From assembly GCF_037975245.1 (NCBI RefSeq), contig NC_092580.1, positions 3,386,501 to 3,450,500 of the forward strand: a stretch of DNA of 64,000 nucleotides, in the 5' to 3' direction. Positions 39,701 to 52,420 of the stretch are shown here, piece after piece. Made by a program: the position numbers and the translations under genes. The notes under the pieces are model-generated. The model ran no database searches. It had not been told where the DNA came from and was given only the letters and a program-made list of their open reading frames with translations. Source of the stretch: Apostichopus japonicus (lineage: Eukaryota > Echinodermata > Holothuroidea > Aspidochirotida > Stichopodidae). The stretch's first letter is position 1. Each line of letters opens with the position of its first letter.

Positions 39701-40144
39701 GCCTAATGGTTCCTGTCTACAGACAACAGACTCATATGCTTTCGCTTTCACCAATGAGTCATTGTCAACGGGAAATTGTGTTAACTGGTATTTATTCTAT
39801 CCAAAGTAAATAAAATCCTGGATGCTTCTTCTTCTTCAGATGTATGCCATACACAGGAAATAATGGGCTTGGATACTTCCTTGAGACTACAACAGAAGTT
39901 TACAGTACTCAAGTGAAAGGGCAACTACTACAATGATTTGTGCAATAGGCTTCAGGTGTTTTTTTTTTTTCCTTTTCCTTTTATTTTTTCCCCCGTTTTG
40001 TTTAGAATTCTAAGGTTGCCAAAAAATACCAACAGTAAGTGTTATATATATGTGAGTGATTCAGACAATTTGAAAATGAGTTACGCTGAAAAGTTTTTAA
40101 CGCCAACAATTAAGAGTACGACGCTCGGACCAAATGGGGGATTT
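33733..40144. other. Long stretch without recognisable genes
   Basis: AT-rich sequence. It holds C-rich tracts near 35399-35430 and 37260-37275 and a TATG/TACG microsatellite at 36915-37000. TGCAG|GTAAGA read on the minus strand near 34321 is an unpartnered splice-donor match. Open frames are short and match nothing known. Confidence 0.5.
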
Positions 40145-40560
40145 TGTACCATCTTAATAATATAATAATAAATGAGAGTTATATACCACCAAATCAGTAG
40201 ACAAAAGTCACTGCTCAAGGCGCTTTACAAAGAAAGCAGATTCATTTACCAAAGAACAAGTGAAAAGATGGGGGAGCCTTAAGTAAACTTTTGAATGTAG
40301 AAAGTTTAGAGCATGTTGGAATGTGATCTGGTTACTTGTTCCAGAGATAAGAGCCAGAGTATTAATAGCTTCTGTAACCATAGGTCTTCAAGCGAGGTTT
40401 AGGAACAGTTAAATACAATTTGTTGGAGGAACGAAGTGTGCGAGTTGGAATATACGGCAAGAGATCATTCAATTCCCAAAAGCCATATAACTGAGCAAAG
40501 TTTAGGATTTTGACCTACTGTAAGCCCACTCGAACGGAAAAGTTTAACATAAGACTCACA
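40145..40560. mobile_element. Dispersed repeat of the 'AAGGCGCTTTACAA' type
   Basis: Starts with ATAATAATAATA, then TCACTGCTCAAGGCGCTTTA, ending near CCCACTCGAACGG. Sequences pairing ATAATAATA with a GCGCTTTACAA box are, to my knowledge, common interspersed repeats in marine invertebrate genomes. I cannot name the family or show target-site duplications. Every frame carries several stops. Confidence 0.4.
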
Positions 40561-41040
40561 AGAAAACGATTCTTATCATGTATTTTCCACCCTTTCACTG
40601 CCCGCCCATGGCCACTGGCCGTACTCTTAATCTTGCCTACATGTACCCATTGCAGTACATAACACTCTCAGTACACCTGCAGTATGTATTCTCTATGGAT
40701 ACCTTTCTCCAGCTCCTCTACCCATCCCTACTTATTAAAGGAGATCCCTGTCATACCCTCAGTCACTTCTTTTCTCGACACCAGCATACACCCCCCCCCC
40801 CCTCTCAAACCTCTATGAACCCCTCCTCTGTACAATTTACACATACCATGCACTCAACCGTACATATGCCTCCCTATTTATTCCTAACACCTGCTGCCCT
40901 CTCCACCCATTGCTACCTGTCTACCCATCAGGTATACAACATATGGGTAGCCTATCCAACATCCTTACAACTTTGTAGTCATGTGTTTCAAAACATTCAA
41001 GCCCAAGTACTGTGGATCAATCATGCAAAATAGACAACCG
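40561..41040. other. C/T-rich stretch with a 151-codon open frame of doubtful reality
   Basis: The plus-strand frame 40578-41033 is the longest open frame outside minisatellites. It is rich in P, S, T, H and Y because the DNA is pyrimidine-rich with a C12-type run near 40791. No domain, signal peptide or good splice context is visible. I do not consider it a gene. Confidence 0.3.
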
Positions 41041-41659
41041 ATCAGAGAGCCATTTAATGACTAATATTCCTTCAAACCATGTCTGTAATAACCTCATGAC
41101 AATCTGGAGTACAGAGGGGTGTACCTGTGGTATTACAAAGCAACGAAACACAATAGCACTTGTTAACCGTGAACAAAGGCATAGACTCTACTCCAGTCAT
41201 AACCTTGTTGTGAATTTACACTTTTGGTACAATTTACCATTCAATAGAGGATTTTGCCAAATTTGCAGCCACAATGCAAAAAGTTGATAGCAAATTAGGT
41301 TGTTGTATACTAACACCCACGTGTGCAAGACAAAAGACTCACTAAACCTCTTTTTGAATATCTTTACCGATATATATATATATAGTATTATGAGTAAGTC
41401 AGACATCATATAATTATGCTACAGTAACTCAATTATGCTAACCTGACCACTATCGTGTCCACGTACTTCGTTTCTACAGCTCACGATTTCTGTAATGAAT
41501 TAGTTGTAAAACATTAAACTAATACCACCTCGATGCACTCCCTTCAATGTCGTTATTATGGAGCCCATATTCCATGTAACACTGTAATATTAAGATTCAA
41601 CAGTGAATTTGACTTTGTAAAATGTGACTTTGAAATAGTCAAATCTATACAAAAGACTA

Positions 41660-41745
41660 CCATGTGGTTTACCAGTTGGTTGCCTGCCAAGGAATGCCAA
41701 ACCACTGCATGGTTTACTACTTGGTTGCCATGATAAGGAATGCCA
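41660..41745. repeat. About 46-bp tandem duplication
   Basis: TGGTTTACCAGTTGGTTGCC and, 46 bp later, TGGTTTACTACTTGGTTGCC, each followed by AAGGAATGCCA. Confidence 0.7.
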
Positions 41746-41791
41746 TCTTAAAAGAAAGGGTCTGCCCTGAGTGGCACAGCCCTGATCAATC

Positions 41792-41838
41792 GGGTATACC
41801 CCCTATGCCTCCCTACAGGGAGGCATAGGGTATACCCC
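41792..41838. repeat. Near-perfect 22-bp inverted repeat (hairpin)
   Basis: Left arm 41792-41814 and right arm 41817-41838 pair through GGGTATACC..CCTATGCCTCCCT, with a two-base bulge (CCCCC versus CCC) and a two-base gap at the centre (AC, 41815-41816). Each arm also contains the palindrome GGTATACC. No coding or precursor-like loop; cruciform or foldback remnant are both possible. Confidence 0.85.
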
Positions 41839-41839
41839 A

Positions 41840-44800
41840 TACTCAGTCCCAACTCCAACCCAAACAACTCGGTGGTTTACGGTACAATCGTCTGGGCAGT
41901 ACTTACAGTACAGTCAGTGCATTACTTGTGAACAATGTTCCGATTCGGAGTGATCACAAAACATACAAGTCACAGTTTAAGTACTAAGTTTAGGTGAGTT
42001 TTGCGTACCGAATGCTAGTTAATCCAGGGTTGTAGTTCCGTAAATATAGCAACACTTGAGGGCAAAATCAGATCTTTGTCCAAGAAAGTGCATGTTCCCC
42101 CCATAGGTCAATGAAACATGGAACAACCGAAGCTCTATACAACATTCCACTTTCTGCCTTTGTAAAAAACCCTGCTATGTTTACCTTTGGTGCTCAGGAA
42201 ACCCACTCAACTTGGAAGGAACTTTAAACAGAATGATAAGTGATCAAACCCACATTTTGCTCCCTTTTTTTTCTGGTAATGATAACATTATCTCAACAGT
42301 CAAATAATGAAGAGTTTGAACTATCATAAACTCTACATATAACAACAAAAAATCCCTCTACTTGTACTGTAGTAGTTGGTGAATAAGGATTGAGGGATAT
42401 ATATTGCATCATGACTAGGTACATGGGAGATTATGAGACCGATCTCATGATACATTGAAGACAACAGCAAAAATTAGGTGTCACACAATTTATGTGTCAC
42501 AGAAACTGTCACACTGGAATAACCGACTGACCAATTTAAGTGTAATATATTGTTTCGAATGAAGCGGAACAGAAACGAAAATGCACTGATTTTGCGTCTG
42601 TTGATTTAATTAAACATGTAGCAGTCTCACATTTCACACACCAAATGATCATGTAAACATAACAAGCTGTTCTAAAGAATAATTATAAACTCTGGATTAA
42701 AGGAGACACAATATAACAACCATCATTATTGAACTTTGTGATACAGAGATCCAAACAGCTTAGAAAAATCTGATTCCATTTGCGAGATATCGCACAGTTA
42801 ACTTTCCTTGAACGAAACACCAAAGACTTGTATCAAGTCTAAACATGACACCATTGAGCGCCACATGTGCTTCAAAATTGTTTTAGTGTTTCATTACTAA
42901 TTTGCAAATGTTTATTTTTCTTTAATGGAGATGGGGTTTGCAAAATGCTGAATGTGCAAAAATTGGTTTTAAAGTGTCAACACTTTTTAACATTCTACCT
43001 TGGAAATATGAAATGCAAAGAGAAAGTACAAGGTTTCAGATTCCTAGTGACACTATGACAAGACAGTTTTACAAAATGATGACAGCTTTCGTATACAACT
43101 TTAACAGTAACATATCTCCCGAACGGAGAAATATTTCTTTCTTACCGTGGTTTTCGGTAAGTTGTTCGTCACAAAGATCTCAGGACAGCTAAAAAGTGCC
43201 AGCTGGGTTTTGTGCATCTCCCCCACCCCCCCTCCCCCCACCCTTTCATTGAATCATTTTCATACACACAGTATTTAAAAATTACATCATTTCCAGCTAC
43301 ATGTGAAGTCCTTTAATATCTCAAGTTTGAATTTCGGTAGTAAACTTTGCATTAAATTTTCTCATCGAGTTTAAAAATCTGTTTGCACATCGCAAGCGAT
43401 AAAATTTTAATGTCATGGATGCATAGTCGACGCCGCAGTACTTTGGCGGGAATGTTTGTGAAATTGTTGCCCTCTCATTTAACCAACAATCATGGTTAAT
43501 AGAGTATGATATGCCCACACGTATTAACTAGACCGACATACAGACATGTTGGCGGGATCCGTTCAAGGTGTGTAACGCACCTTGGATGATATTCAACTAC
43601 AGTAGCTTGTGTCGCTCTGCTTTATATATAGATATAGAAAGGACAAATGTAGAAGTACCAGCTTGTCTTCTAAATAAGTCATTATTCGACTACCAATGAA
43701 CTGTACAGACTGCACCAAGCTTGCAAGCCTGCATATAATACATTACAACGCATGCTAGAAACAGGTAACTATACTGCAGCTTTATGGGGAATATGTCTGC
43801 GCTCCATAGCACGCATGATTCTGATGGGACATTACACAGTTATTTACCATTACAATATACGTTTAATGGCAGTGCACCCCTATCATATCCCATGTAATGT
43901 GAATCGTCTCGTATTTTGCAATGTTTCAACACCATTGTTTTAATTCAATCGAATTGTATCGTAACGTAACATACATAGAGGGAATTGGGTTTCTGCAATG
44001 TTTTGAAATTCCAGTATTTAATGACAAAAGTTTTAATGACATTTTTTCAACTCGACTAGTAGCTTCCTTAAGAAGATCTCGCGTTTTATTCTAAATATAA
44101 ACCCTTTGCATACCTGGCAGACTACATACCAAATGGAACACCTTCATTAAAGGTAGTCAGTATAGGCCCTAAATTATAGCACTTTATAATTGCTGGAAGT
44201 TTTCAAAAAGTACTTTCCTGGAGATCTTTACTCTCCAAATTGTTCTCAGACATTTTTAGGCAACACACCAGATGACTCAATGTCCCAGTGAGGAAAATTT
44301 AACCAAAGAATTTTGACCAAAGGTGACCGTATTTGAATATCTAGCATATTTAAGGGCCAGTACAGCATACCTTTGAATCCAACATGTGGGACAAGAGTCA
44401 TCATGACTCCCATCTATTCCTGTTCCATATCGCTTCATTGCCAAAACAATTGCCTAAAAAAACCAGACCCAGAAAATAAACTTGTGTGTCATAAAATAAA
44501 CTAATATGGACCATAGAGAACAGAGTTAAGAAAAAGAAAAAAAAGGAATGAAAAAAAAATTGATAATAATAATAATAAAAAGACAGCACTCTGTTGTGTT
44601 AAGATGCAGGTTTGGTTTATTCGGTTGCTTGGGGCCACAGTACAACAAACACAACATGATCACAAGTAAATCTTTTTCTCTTTCCCCCCCCCCTCTTTCT
44701 CTTTTTCTCTCACTTTTCTTTCCCTCTCTTCTGTTTAGTTTCCTCACTGGATGATTGTTTAGTTTCCCTTCTCTCATTGCCCATATTTAGAGGCAGGATG

Positions 44801-47800
44801 TTGACTTTAGCTACAGGAAAAGGGCAAGCCACAATAGCTTCACTGTTTGTGTAAGCATAAGTTTGCTTGAGTGCATTTGTTTGGCTGACATTGTTAGAAA
44901 CAGGAACCCTATTTAGGCACGAACAATTGTCCCCTTTGATGGGTGAGCATCTAGAGAGATTACAAAATCCAAAGAATCACACTTTACCATGACTCTAAAC
45001 AACAAAGACAACAACCAGCTTGGGCGTACCCCTGTTTATTTATCACAGTTTCTATAGTTTTTCCGCCCACACCACAATCGGTTTGCTTGTTTCCCACGAA
45101 TCCAGTAGTTTTATTGACTTAGGTAATTTGGCAGACACCCGTTGTTTAGTTTCCAGATAAATATATATAAAAAAATATTAAAAAAAATATGAGGATTGTA
45201 AACCTGCAAATGGAATGATTTTCAAGTCAAAAGAAGTCGTGGGCAGATCAGACAAAGTCCTCACAGAAAAGAATGAGAAATAAAAAAATGTGCAAGAAAA
45301 GAAAATCTAACAAGACAACGACAAAAAAAAAAGAAGTTGAACAGCCTTATTTTTGTTTGCGTACGGCGTACATTTTTACCGCAAGATACAAACAAAGCAA
45401 CACAATCTTGTGTCTCTGGCAACGAATTGATACAAAATTATTGAAATAGTTGCATATTTTGATTGAGAACTTAGTCACTCGAGTTTGTTTTAAGAGCATA
45501 CGCTATGTAAATCATACAGTACATAGTACAGTGATGATGACCTCACAAACATGACATAAGCTAAACCAGACTTCTTCTGATCAAGTCCTCAAAAAGGGTG
45601 CACTTTACCGCAAACATATTTAAAATCTGTGTATGCAATGTGATCCCAATAAGTAAGTTTAATGACCAGCTTTCTGGTGCCATCAGCTCCCCAGGTAAGT
45701 TAACAGCCGTTAAAGGGGCTTTCATTACCGTTAAAGAGGCTTTCTACAAAGTCCCTCGACCAATTTTTTACGGATAGAACATCACTTTAAATGAAATGAG
45801 GGTAACAGATCAATCCAAATATACACACTAGCTAGAGATTTTTGCCTAAATGAAATCTTAATCCGTTCAATCCTCAACATTTTTCCCCACCCCCCCACAG
45901 ACACGAAAGTTGATTAACCGGCCCATGAGATGGCCAAGATGTCCTGCATTGAATTCAAAAAGTCCCGCAATTCAGTGCCAGTCCTCTGTACGGGATTACC
46001 ATTTTGCCAGAAAATGGACGTCCAGCATTTCTCATCAAATGATTTTACGCATGAACTGAGCGGCTATTGCGTTCGATATTTGCGGAATATTCTATGGTGA
46101 CTCGTTTCAAACTCTTTTACTTGTACTGTTCTGCTTTCTGTATGCATACATGTACGCACAAATGCATACCCTGTGCATACAACCTCACTACAGTTTGAAG
46201 ATGAAGACTTTGCGTTTTACCTAGAGATCGCAATTGTACTAATTGTTGTGTAATAATCTCAACTCATAGGCTCACGGTGTACTCTACTACCCCGATTATA
46301 ATGTGTTTCACAATATCTACCTTATTTACAGCAGAAATCCTGACTCGATTAATTTGGGCTACTAAAACAAACCTCGGAGAATATAATAATGTGAGCCATT
46401 TCTAGCCTGGAAGATACAAGCAGGATGCAGGATTCCCCACAAGCAAGATGACATGAAGTTGAACCACGTGTGTGTCATGACTGTCATCTCACCTTCCTTC
46501 CCTCCTCCTCTCCATTTCGTGGAGGGGGTTCTCCCATCCCTCCATTTCGTCAAGGGGTTTCTCCCATCTTGGCATCACGTCAGTGGATGGCCACCCTTCT
46601 TCTCCATGGGAATTTGATTATATATTATATATCGATAAATCTGGAAGCCACGGTCAATTCATTTTCCAAATCAACATCAACATTTTATTAGCACAGTCTT
46701 CCTAATATCGATGATAATTGTGTTTCACATAATTTATTATCTACGGTCCTATTTACAGTGAAGAAATCATAGTTCACTTGACTCGGGGATTCTAAACAAA
46801 CTTGCGTTTCAATCTTTGACAAAGATTAAATGCAATGCAAGTGTCAAAACTGCTGATAAGGGACTCTCTTCATTATCTTTTCAAGATCGACTTGGTTTAA
46901 TGACAGGTTTATTTAACGATCTCTAACTCAACACCACCCACCTGTATCATGAATCTTCTCATTTGTGTGTCTCTGTGTGTGTGTATGTGTGTGTATGTAC
47001 AGTACTTCCCCTCAGAGGTGATCGTAGAGTTATTATTATTAAATATTCAAGTTTTTCTGGAATAAAGTGTGAGCCTTTTTAGCCTGGAGGACCTAAAAAC
47101 TTAAACCTTAAAACTTGCATTTCTAAGGGATCAAGGTATCCTAAATAATTCATTTATAAAAGTGTAGGATTGGATCTGATTTTGCATGTTTGAACTTTTT
47201 CTCTACAAATGTATGTAATAACAAACAATAAATCAAATATGTCCCATTTCTCTTTCACAGAACAAATGAAACAAACCCCTATTGCTAATCAAAGAAATAC
47301 TTAATTACAGGCCAAGCTTCGGGTAGTAAAGTTCATCTATTTAGGGACGAGTCGTATTGTTTATAATTACTTTATGCAAAATAACATCTATAAGTTCAAC
47401 TTATTCATCAAACCCTGGATACAACCAGGTAATCCACCTAGGACCCTGGATCCCTGGAATCTTGATACCTTAAGGTACGCACCCTGTGACCACTTTACTT
47501 CGTTACTCAAAGATCATCTTTAAATAGTTTGAACACTTTTGTTTCATTTTTCAAAAGAGTAACTCTTTTATCTTTGTTTCTTTTTCATAGGATATTAAAG
47601 TTGAACAAGAATACATGTATGTCTATTCTAATAAGTTGAAAATGTCACTTTCATTTTCAAACAGAATTCTCATATGTATATATCTCAGGGAAATATTATT
47701 CTTACTATATATACACAGTTACCAATATACTGTGACCTTAAAATTCCCCGAAATCACAAACAATTGTACACTTAAATGGAAAACCATTACAATGCCCATT

Positions 47801-49870
47801 TCTCATTGTGAAGAGAATTCAGTGCAGATTCGGGCGATTGTTAAAATCTGAAAACTTCAGACAGGGTAAAAAAAGACTACAAATAAATTGAAAGAGTTTG
47901 CAATGGCCAATGACTTCTGTTATCTCTAGCTTGAATACAAGTAGTACAACAACATTTGCAATTTTTAACACTTTTAACCCAATCTTCTTCCTTCTTTCCC
48001 AAACATTCCAAACCATCTTCACTCAATGAATAAAACAATTAATTAAAACTTGAAAAAATACTACTTGCAAATAATTGTTAAAATGTTTTAGCCAATGTGT
48101 GTGATATTATTTTACAAGCTGCAGAAGGTGAGAGTCTATTTTCCATTGTTAGCTGATGATGAAATTAAACAGTGTTAATGACAACAGATTCTTTTCACCA
48201 CCAAGGTATAGATGGGGTTTTTTTATCATCCATAATGAAGGAGAGGAAAAAAGTCAGGCCAGCCTAAAATGTCCACAAAATTTCAGAATGCAAGGGAGAT
48301 CAGGAGGATCTTGGGTTTTTTTTTCTTAGGGAGGTAATAAATACTTGAGAATAGGTGGTGAAATATCATATAATGAAAAAGCATTTCAAAAGCGCAAAAC
48401 TTATTGTTTTACCAATCGACAATCTATTTATAGTACAACAGAGTACCTGCCCTTACGACTCGATCCGGTCTGTGCCTCTGTATAAAGTGAGGAGGAGGAC
48501 ATGTAAATGTTGGAACCACAGGTTTTGGGTCGCATTATCTCCCAAAAGTTCAAACTCTTGATCCCCCCGGGTTCAGATCCCCTTGAGTTCTCATGTGTTA
48601 ACAAGGCTTCACAAAATTCTTCACATTAAATACACATTGTATGCTATGTTAAGATGGAGACTATCACCCATGATCTTAAATCATACGTCTCATTAATACA
48701 TTACTTTTGTTGTAACTGTATGATATTACATTGTATACGGCACTATGTGTTAAGGTCTACAGTAAAGATTCATAATTTGAGTTAAAATGTTGAATTGGAA
48801 TCCATGAGCCCTTGTGGGCTTCTCCCACATTCGTGGTCTCTTAAGCGTTGTAAAAGTAACTGCCTGATTATAATTATTATTATTTTCTTTATTATTATTA
48901 ATATTAATTCATAAAATTAGTTCAACAGTCAATAGGCTGGCAGAAAGTTGACAAACACTCTGATATAATGACAATCGATTTGTTTTGGTTTTATTTTGAG
49001 TTTCTATGGTTGCACATAGCTCATGAATATTCAGCAGGTCGCTTAACAATATACAGGATGTAAGTTCACAACTTCATAGCACCCTCCAGCGGCAGTATCT
49101 AGCCACATGTATACATCTGTGTACCAGAGGGGCAGAGAGAGATCTGCTCTATATGCTATTAGAGCACAGGACAAGTTTGTTATACCCTCATAATACACAG
49201 TTTCAATACACTATAATCAACATTAATGTTACTTATTCTCAAAGTTTTGCATTTTGGAGTGACTTTTCCCATTTTTTAGTGGAATCATATAACAATTTAA
49301 AACACCATTGAAGGAAAGCAAGGAAACTAAATGAACACAATATGTAAATTTTGCGCCACAAAAATATGTAAATTTTGGCAGCAGGAATGATGATGAAATT
49401 AGGTGAAAAAGTTTTGACAAACATTTGACAAAACGACTGTTTGCATCAATTTTGAAGAACACAAAGTTGTCTCTATTGGACTGATGACTCACTTAAAACA
49501 AGTTTAAAGCACATTTAACTCTCTTTTTTTGACTGAAGGGGTATCCATGTGTGAATATTACAAGAGTTTCTCAGAAAAACAAAAACATACAAAACAATGT
49601 AAAAAATGCTTCAATCGTAGACACAGCTGGAGGCGTGTTAACGGCTTTCTCCTCATGGTTTTTATTGGGCAAACCTGAGATGAACATATATCTATATACT
49701 CGAGAAGAGCTCATCTAACTGCAGCTATCATAGCAACACCCCTGTAGCAGTGCCCCAACATTCAAAGTCACTCCTTCACACTTTGTCACATCTTTTGCTT
49801 TGGATATATACATTGTCATCGAGGAGAGAAGAACTTGTGTCATTTGCAGGGGTTATTATAATGTACTCTC
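41840..49870. other. Long stretch without recognisable genes
   Basis: AT-rich DNA with a CT-rich tract (44660-44740), a 30-bp near-duplication CCATTTCGT..AGGGG.TTCTCCCAT (about 46514-46570), a GT microsatellite (46967-46998) and an AT-rich (TTATTATT) tail near 48868-48905 that may end a dispersed repeat. CCAG|GTAAGTTAAC near 45690 is an isolated plus-strand splice-donor match. Open frames are short and unrecognised. Confidence 0.5.
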
Positions 49871-49882
49871 CATGATGCAAAA

Positions 49883-49885
<3 letters not shown>

Positions 49886-49920
<35 letters not shown>

Positions 49921-49932
49921 GTATATATATAT
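49886..49932. repeat. (AT)n microsatellite
   Basis: ATATATAT run with a short GTACGTATATAT interruption. Confidence 0.9.
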
Positions 49933-50289
49933 CAGCGATAAATAAAATCCCATCTGGTGTCTGTCTTCCCTATCCCTCTGGAAATAAATAAATTACCTCA
50001 GGGCCTTATCACAAGCAGTCCTTTCTACGAAAGATAAACATTGCATCTTATTGATCTTACTAAATCAACAACTGGCAATATGGGCATGCATACAAGCCAA
50101 GCACACTCGATGGCCTCAACAGAAATCAGCAATATTAGTCACTTCAAAACCCAGTCCTTAAAATTGTACACATACACACAGAGAGAGAGAGGGTTTTTAG
50201 GAACAAAAGGGGAAATTGCAGAAAACAACAAAACAGAGAAAAAAGAAAAAATTTGTCAGGACTCAATTTGACAAAACTCGATTAGGCAA

Positions 50290-50720
50290 ACACCTAGAGA
50301 GCATGTGCCTCGGCAGCTGTGCATTCATTTTCTTCTTGCTTGCCTATTTGTTTGTCACGATTCTCATTAAAATGAACCCAACTGCCAGCCTTTTCACTGT
50401 GTAAACAAACTGGAACACACAACAAGCCAAGAGTAAACAAATAGGCCTGCCTGCAAATTTTCATATCAGCGCGTGATGGATCCAATTTCCTCTCACAGGG
50501 CTCTCGTTCCTTTTTCCAGACTTGCTCTTCACGGATCTTGAGAAAGAAAATAGCCAGAGAGCAATCTACCCATGAAGGAGCACCCCGAAATTATTTGTTT
50601 GGTAGGGAGCTAGCGGTGAAGAACAAACAACAGGCTCTGTGTTGCTGACTAATAGACAAACAAAGTAATGCAGGCTGGCTGTTTACTTATGTTTAAATAG
50701 AACAGTAGTAGTGGTGTAGG
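50290..50720. promoter_or_regulatory. Candidate enhancer block with clustered forkhead motifs
   Basis: Seven forkhead-like sites in about 340 bp: TTTGTTTG 50347-50354, GTAAACAA 50401-50408, GTAAACAA 50433-50440, ATTTGTTTGG 50593-50602, ACAAACAA 50623-50630, ACAAACAAA 50656-50664 and TGTTTAC 50680-50686. The block is complex, non-repetitive and less AT-rich than its flanks. FoxP and other Fox proteins bind (A/G)(C/T)AAACA cores. The enhancer role and the link to FoxP are inference. Confidence 0.3.
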
Positions 50721-50819
50721 CTAGGACAAGACGGGTAACAGAGCTCTGATCTAGTACAATATTAACTGTACATAGTAACTCAGGATAAGCCTCTATCTAG
50801 TACAGTGTACAGTAGTACA

Positions 50820-50875
50820 TGGGAGGAGGAGGAGGATGATGAGGATGAGGATGGGAGAGAAGAGGAGAGAGGATA
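50820..50875. repeat. GGA/GAT-rich purine tract
   Basis: GGAGGAGGAGGAGGATGATG followed by GAGGATGAGG and GGGAGAGAAGAGG. Confidence 0.8.
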
Positions 50876-51149
50876 AAAGCAATTAGACGTAGAGATTTCG
50901 CCGAGCTAGGTGATACATCATACACCGAGATAAAGGGCAATACATCATATATTCACCATACAGAAATGTATACATGTACACATCTGGGAGATGGCGAATA
51001 ATTCATTTGCAGCTACCGGAAAAAATTACAATCTTCTGTGAGCTTGATTCAGGGATGAGAAAGTTGATGACCCCAGTATGCAGTGAGTCGGTGGTTTATA
51101 CTGTCAAATATAGCTGTACAATAACCCACATACAGAGTCAGCATCAGGA

Positions 51150-51390
51150 AATTAATACATACATATACATATATACATATGCATATATACATACATATAC
51201 GCATATATGCATATATACATGCATATATGCATATATACATACATATATATATATATGCATATATACATACATATATATATATATGCATATATACATACAT
51301 ATTATATATGCATATATACATACATATTATATATGCATATATACATATATATATATATATATATGCATATATGCATACATATATATGTAC
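51150..51390. repeat. ATGCATATAC / ATACAT array
   Basis: Alternating TACATACATATA and TATGCATATATACAT units. The array is close to self-complementary, so overlapping frames on both strands read [11 protein letters not shown]-like repeats of up to 139 codons. These are not genes. Confidence 0.95.
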
Positions 51391-52339
51391 TGAGCACAGT
51401 TTCATGTTCTCCTATCAAACAGACTAAGCAATTACCCACAAATAAAGTCTAGACTCGAGAATTTTAGCTAAAATACACAAGTGCATGCAGCATGCTGTGG
51501 GTACATGGTTTACGTACAGTAGCTGTCACACCGGCAACACTTGCTGTTAATATTCCAACATCAGAAAACTAACCTACTATGTAGTACTAAGCAAACCATG
51601 ATGTAATGGGTCGCTGTCACACACATTACACTACCCACTTTTAAGTATGGCTCAGCACCCCCCCCCCCAATGTACTAAGAACATGATGGGTATCATATGC
51701 ACTGTAGTATGTATAGGATATATGGTGGTCTAGATCAAATGGCTAGCAGCTGTCACAGACTACAGAATGAACTGACTAAATACAGTGAAGATATTATTAC
51801 CACAATGTGCTGACAGCAACTTGATGCCTGCTGCATGGTGATAGTGTACATGGTAGATTAAAATAATGCATTGCTGTCAACATACTTCACCACAAGTCAG
51901 AAGACAGCCATGACCTGATAGCACCTTCATGACTTCATGATAAACACACAATTCCCTCCTTTCCTCCCCACCCCCACCCCCACCCACCTCTGCCCTCTTT
52001 ATGGGATATCATGTTTTGACCAGTTGTCCTCATACGACCATAGAACCACCACAAAAACTAATCATACATGTACTGATGACAACAGGTCCTGCTTTTTCAA
52101 AATCACATCCACAAACATTCGCTCTCTTGACCATTATATCATGTTTAGAAGCTGGGGCTTCATGTATGTACACACACATACAACCCAAAAATGGCAACAA
52201 CTCACAAGTTATCACACATAGACCACTGTATACATATTGACTGGTCTGCAAGTCACTCCAAGATTAATGTATGTCGTCCAGTTACAGAGTTGTTGACAAT
52301 TGACAATTCATAATCATGGACGTTAAATATGAATCTAAG

Positions 52340-52410
52340 AGACTTCGGTCAGCTTGCGGCTTTGATAAGCCAATGAGGCTTCTTCGCGCGTTCCTGCTTG
52401 CTGGAGGATC
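52340..52410 (-). other. Exon-like block (weak candidate)
   Basis: On the minus strand TGTATTTTAG (52420-52411) precedes ATCCTCCAGCAAGCAGGAAC, a GC-richer stretch. One frame (PPASRNARRSLIGLSKPQAD and on) stays open for about 40 codons. No strong donor follows; the only GT in reach with partial consensus is CTCT|GTAACT. I recognise no protein family. It could be a minor exon, a conserved noncoding element or chance. Confidence 0.15.
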
Positions 52411-52420
52411 TAAAATACAT

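Noticed and set aside
40578-41033. 151-codon plus-strand frame
   Set aside because: Pyrimidine-rich low-complexity DNA with a C-run; no domain, no splice context, no recognised family.
50974-51452. Open frames of 81-139 codons with [11 protein letters not shown] repeats
   Set aside because: Produced by a near-palindromic ATGCATATAC array; overlapping frames on both strands.
51781-51850. Minus-strand ATGCAGCAGGCATC as a FoxP start codon exon
   Set aside because: The frame (MQQASSCCQH) has no similarity to FoxP N-termini and no donor follows.
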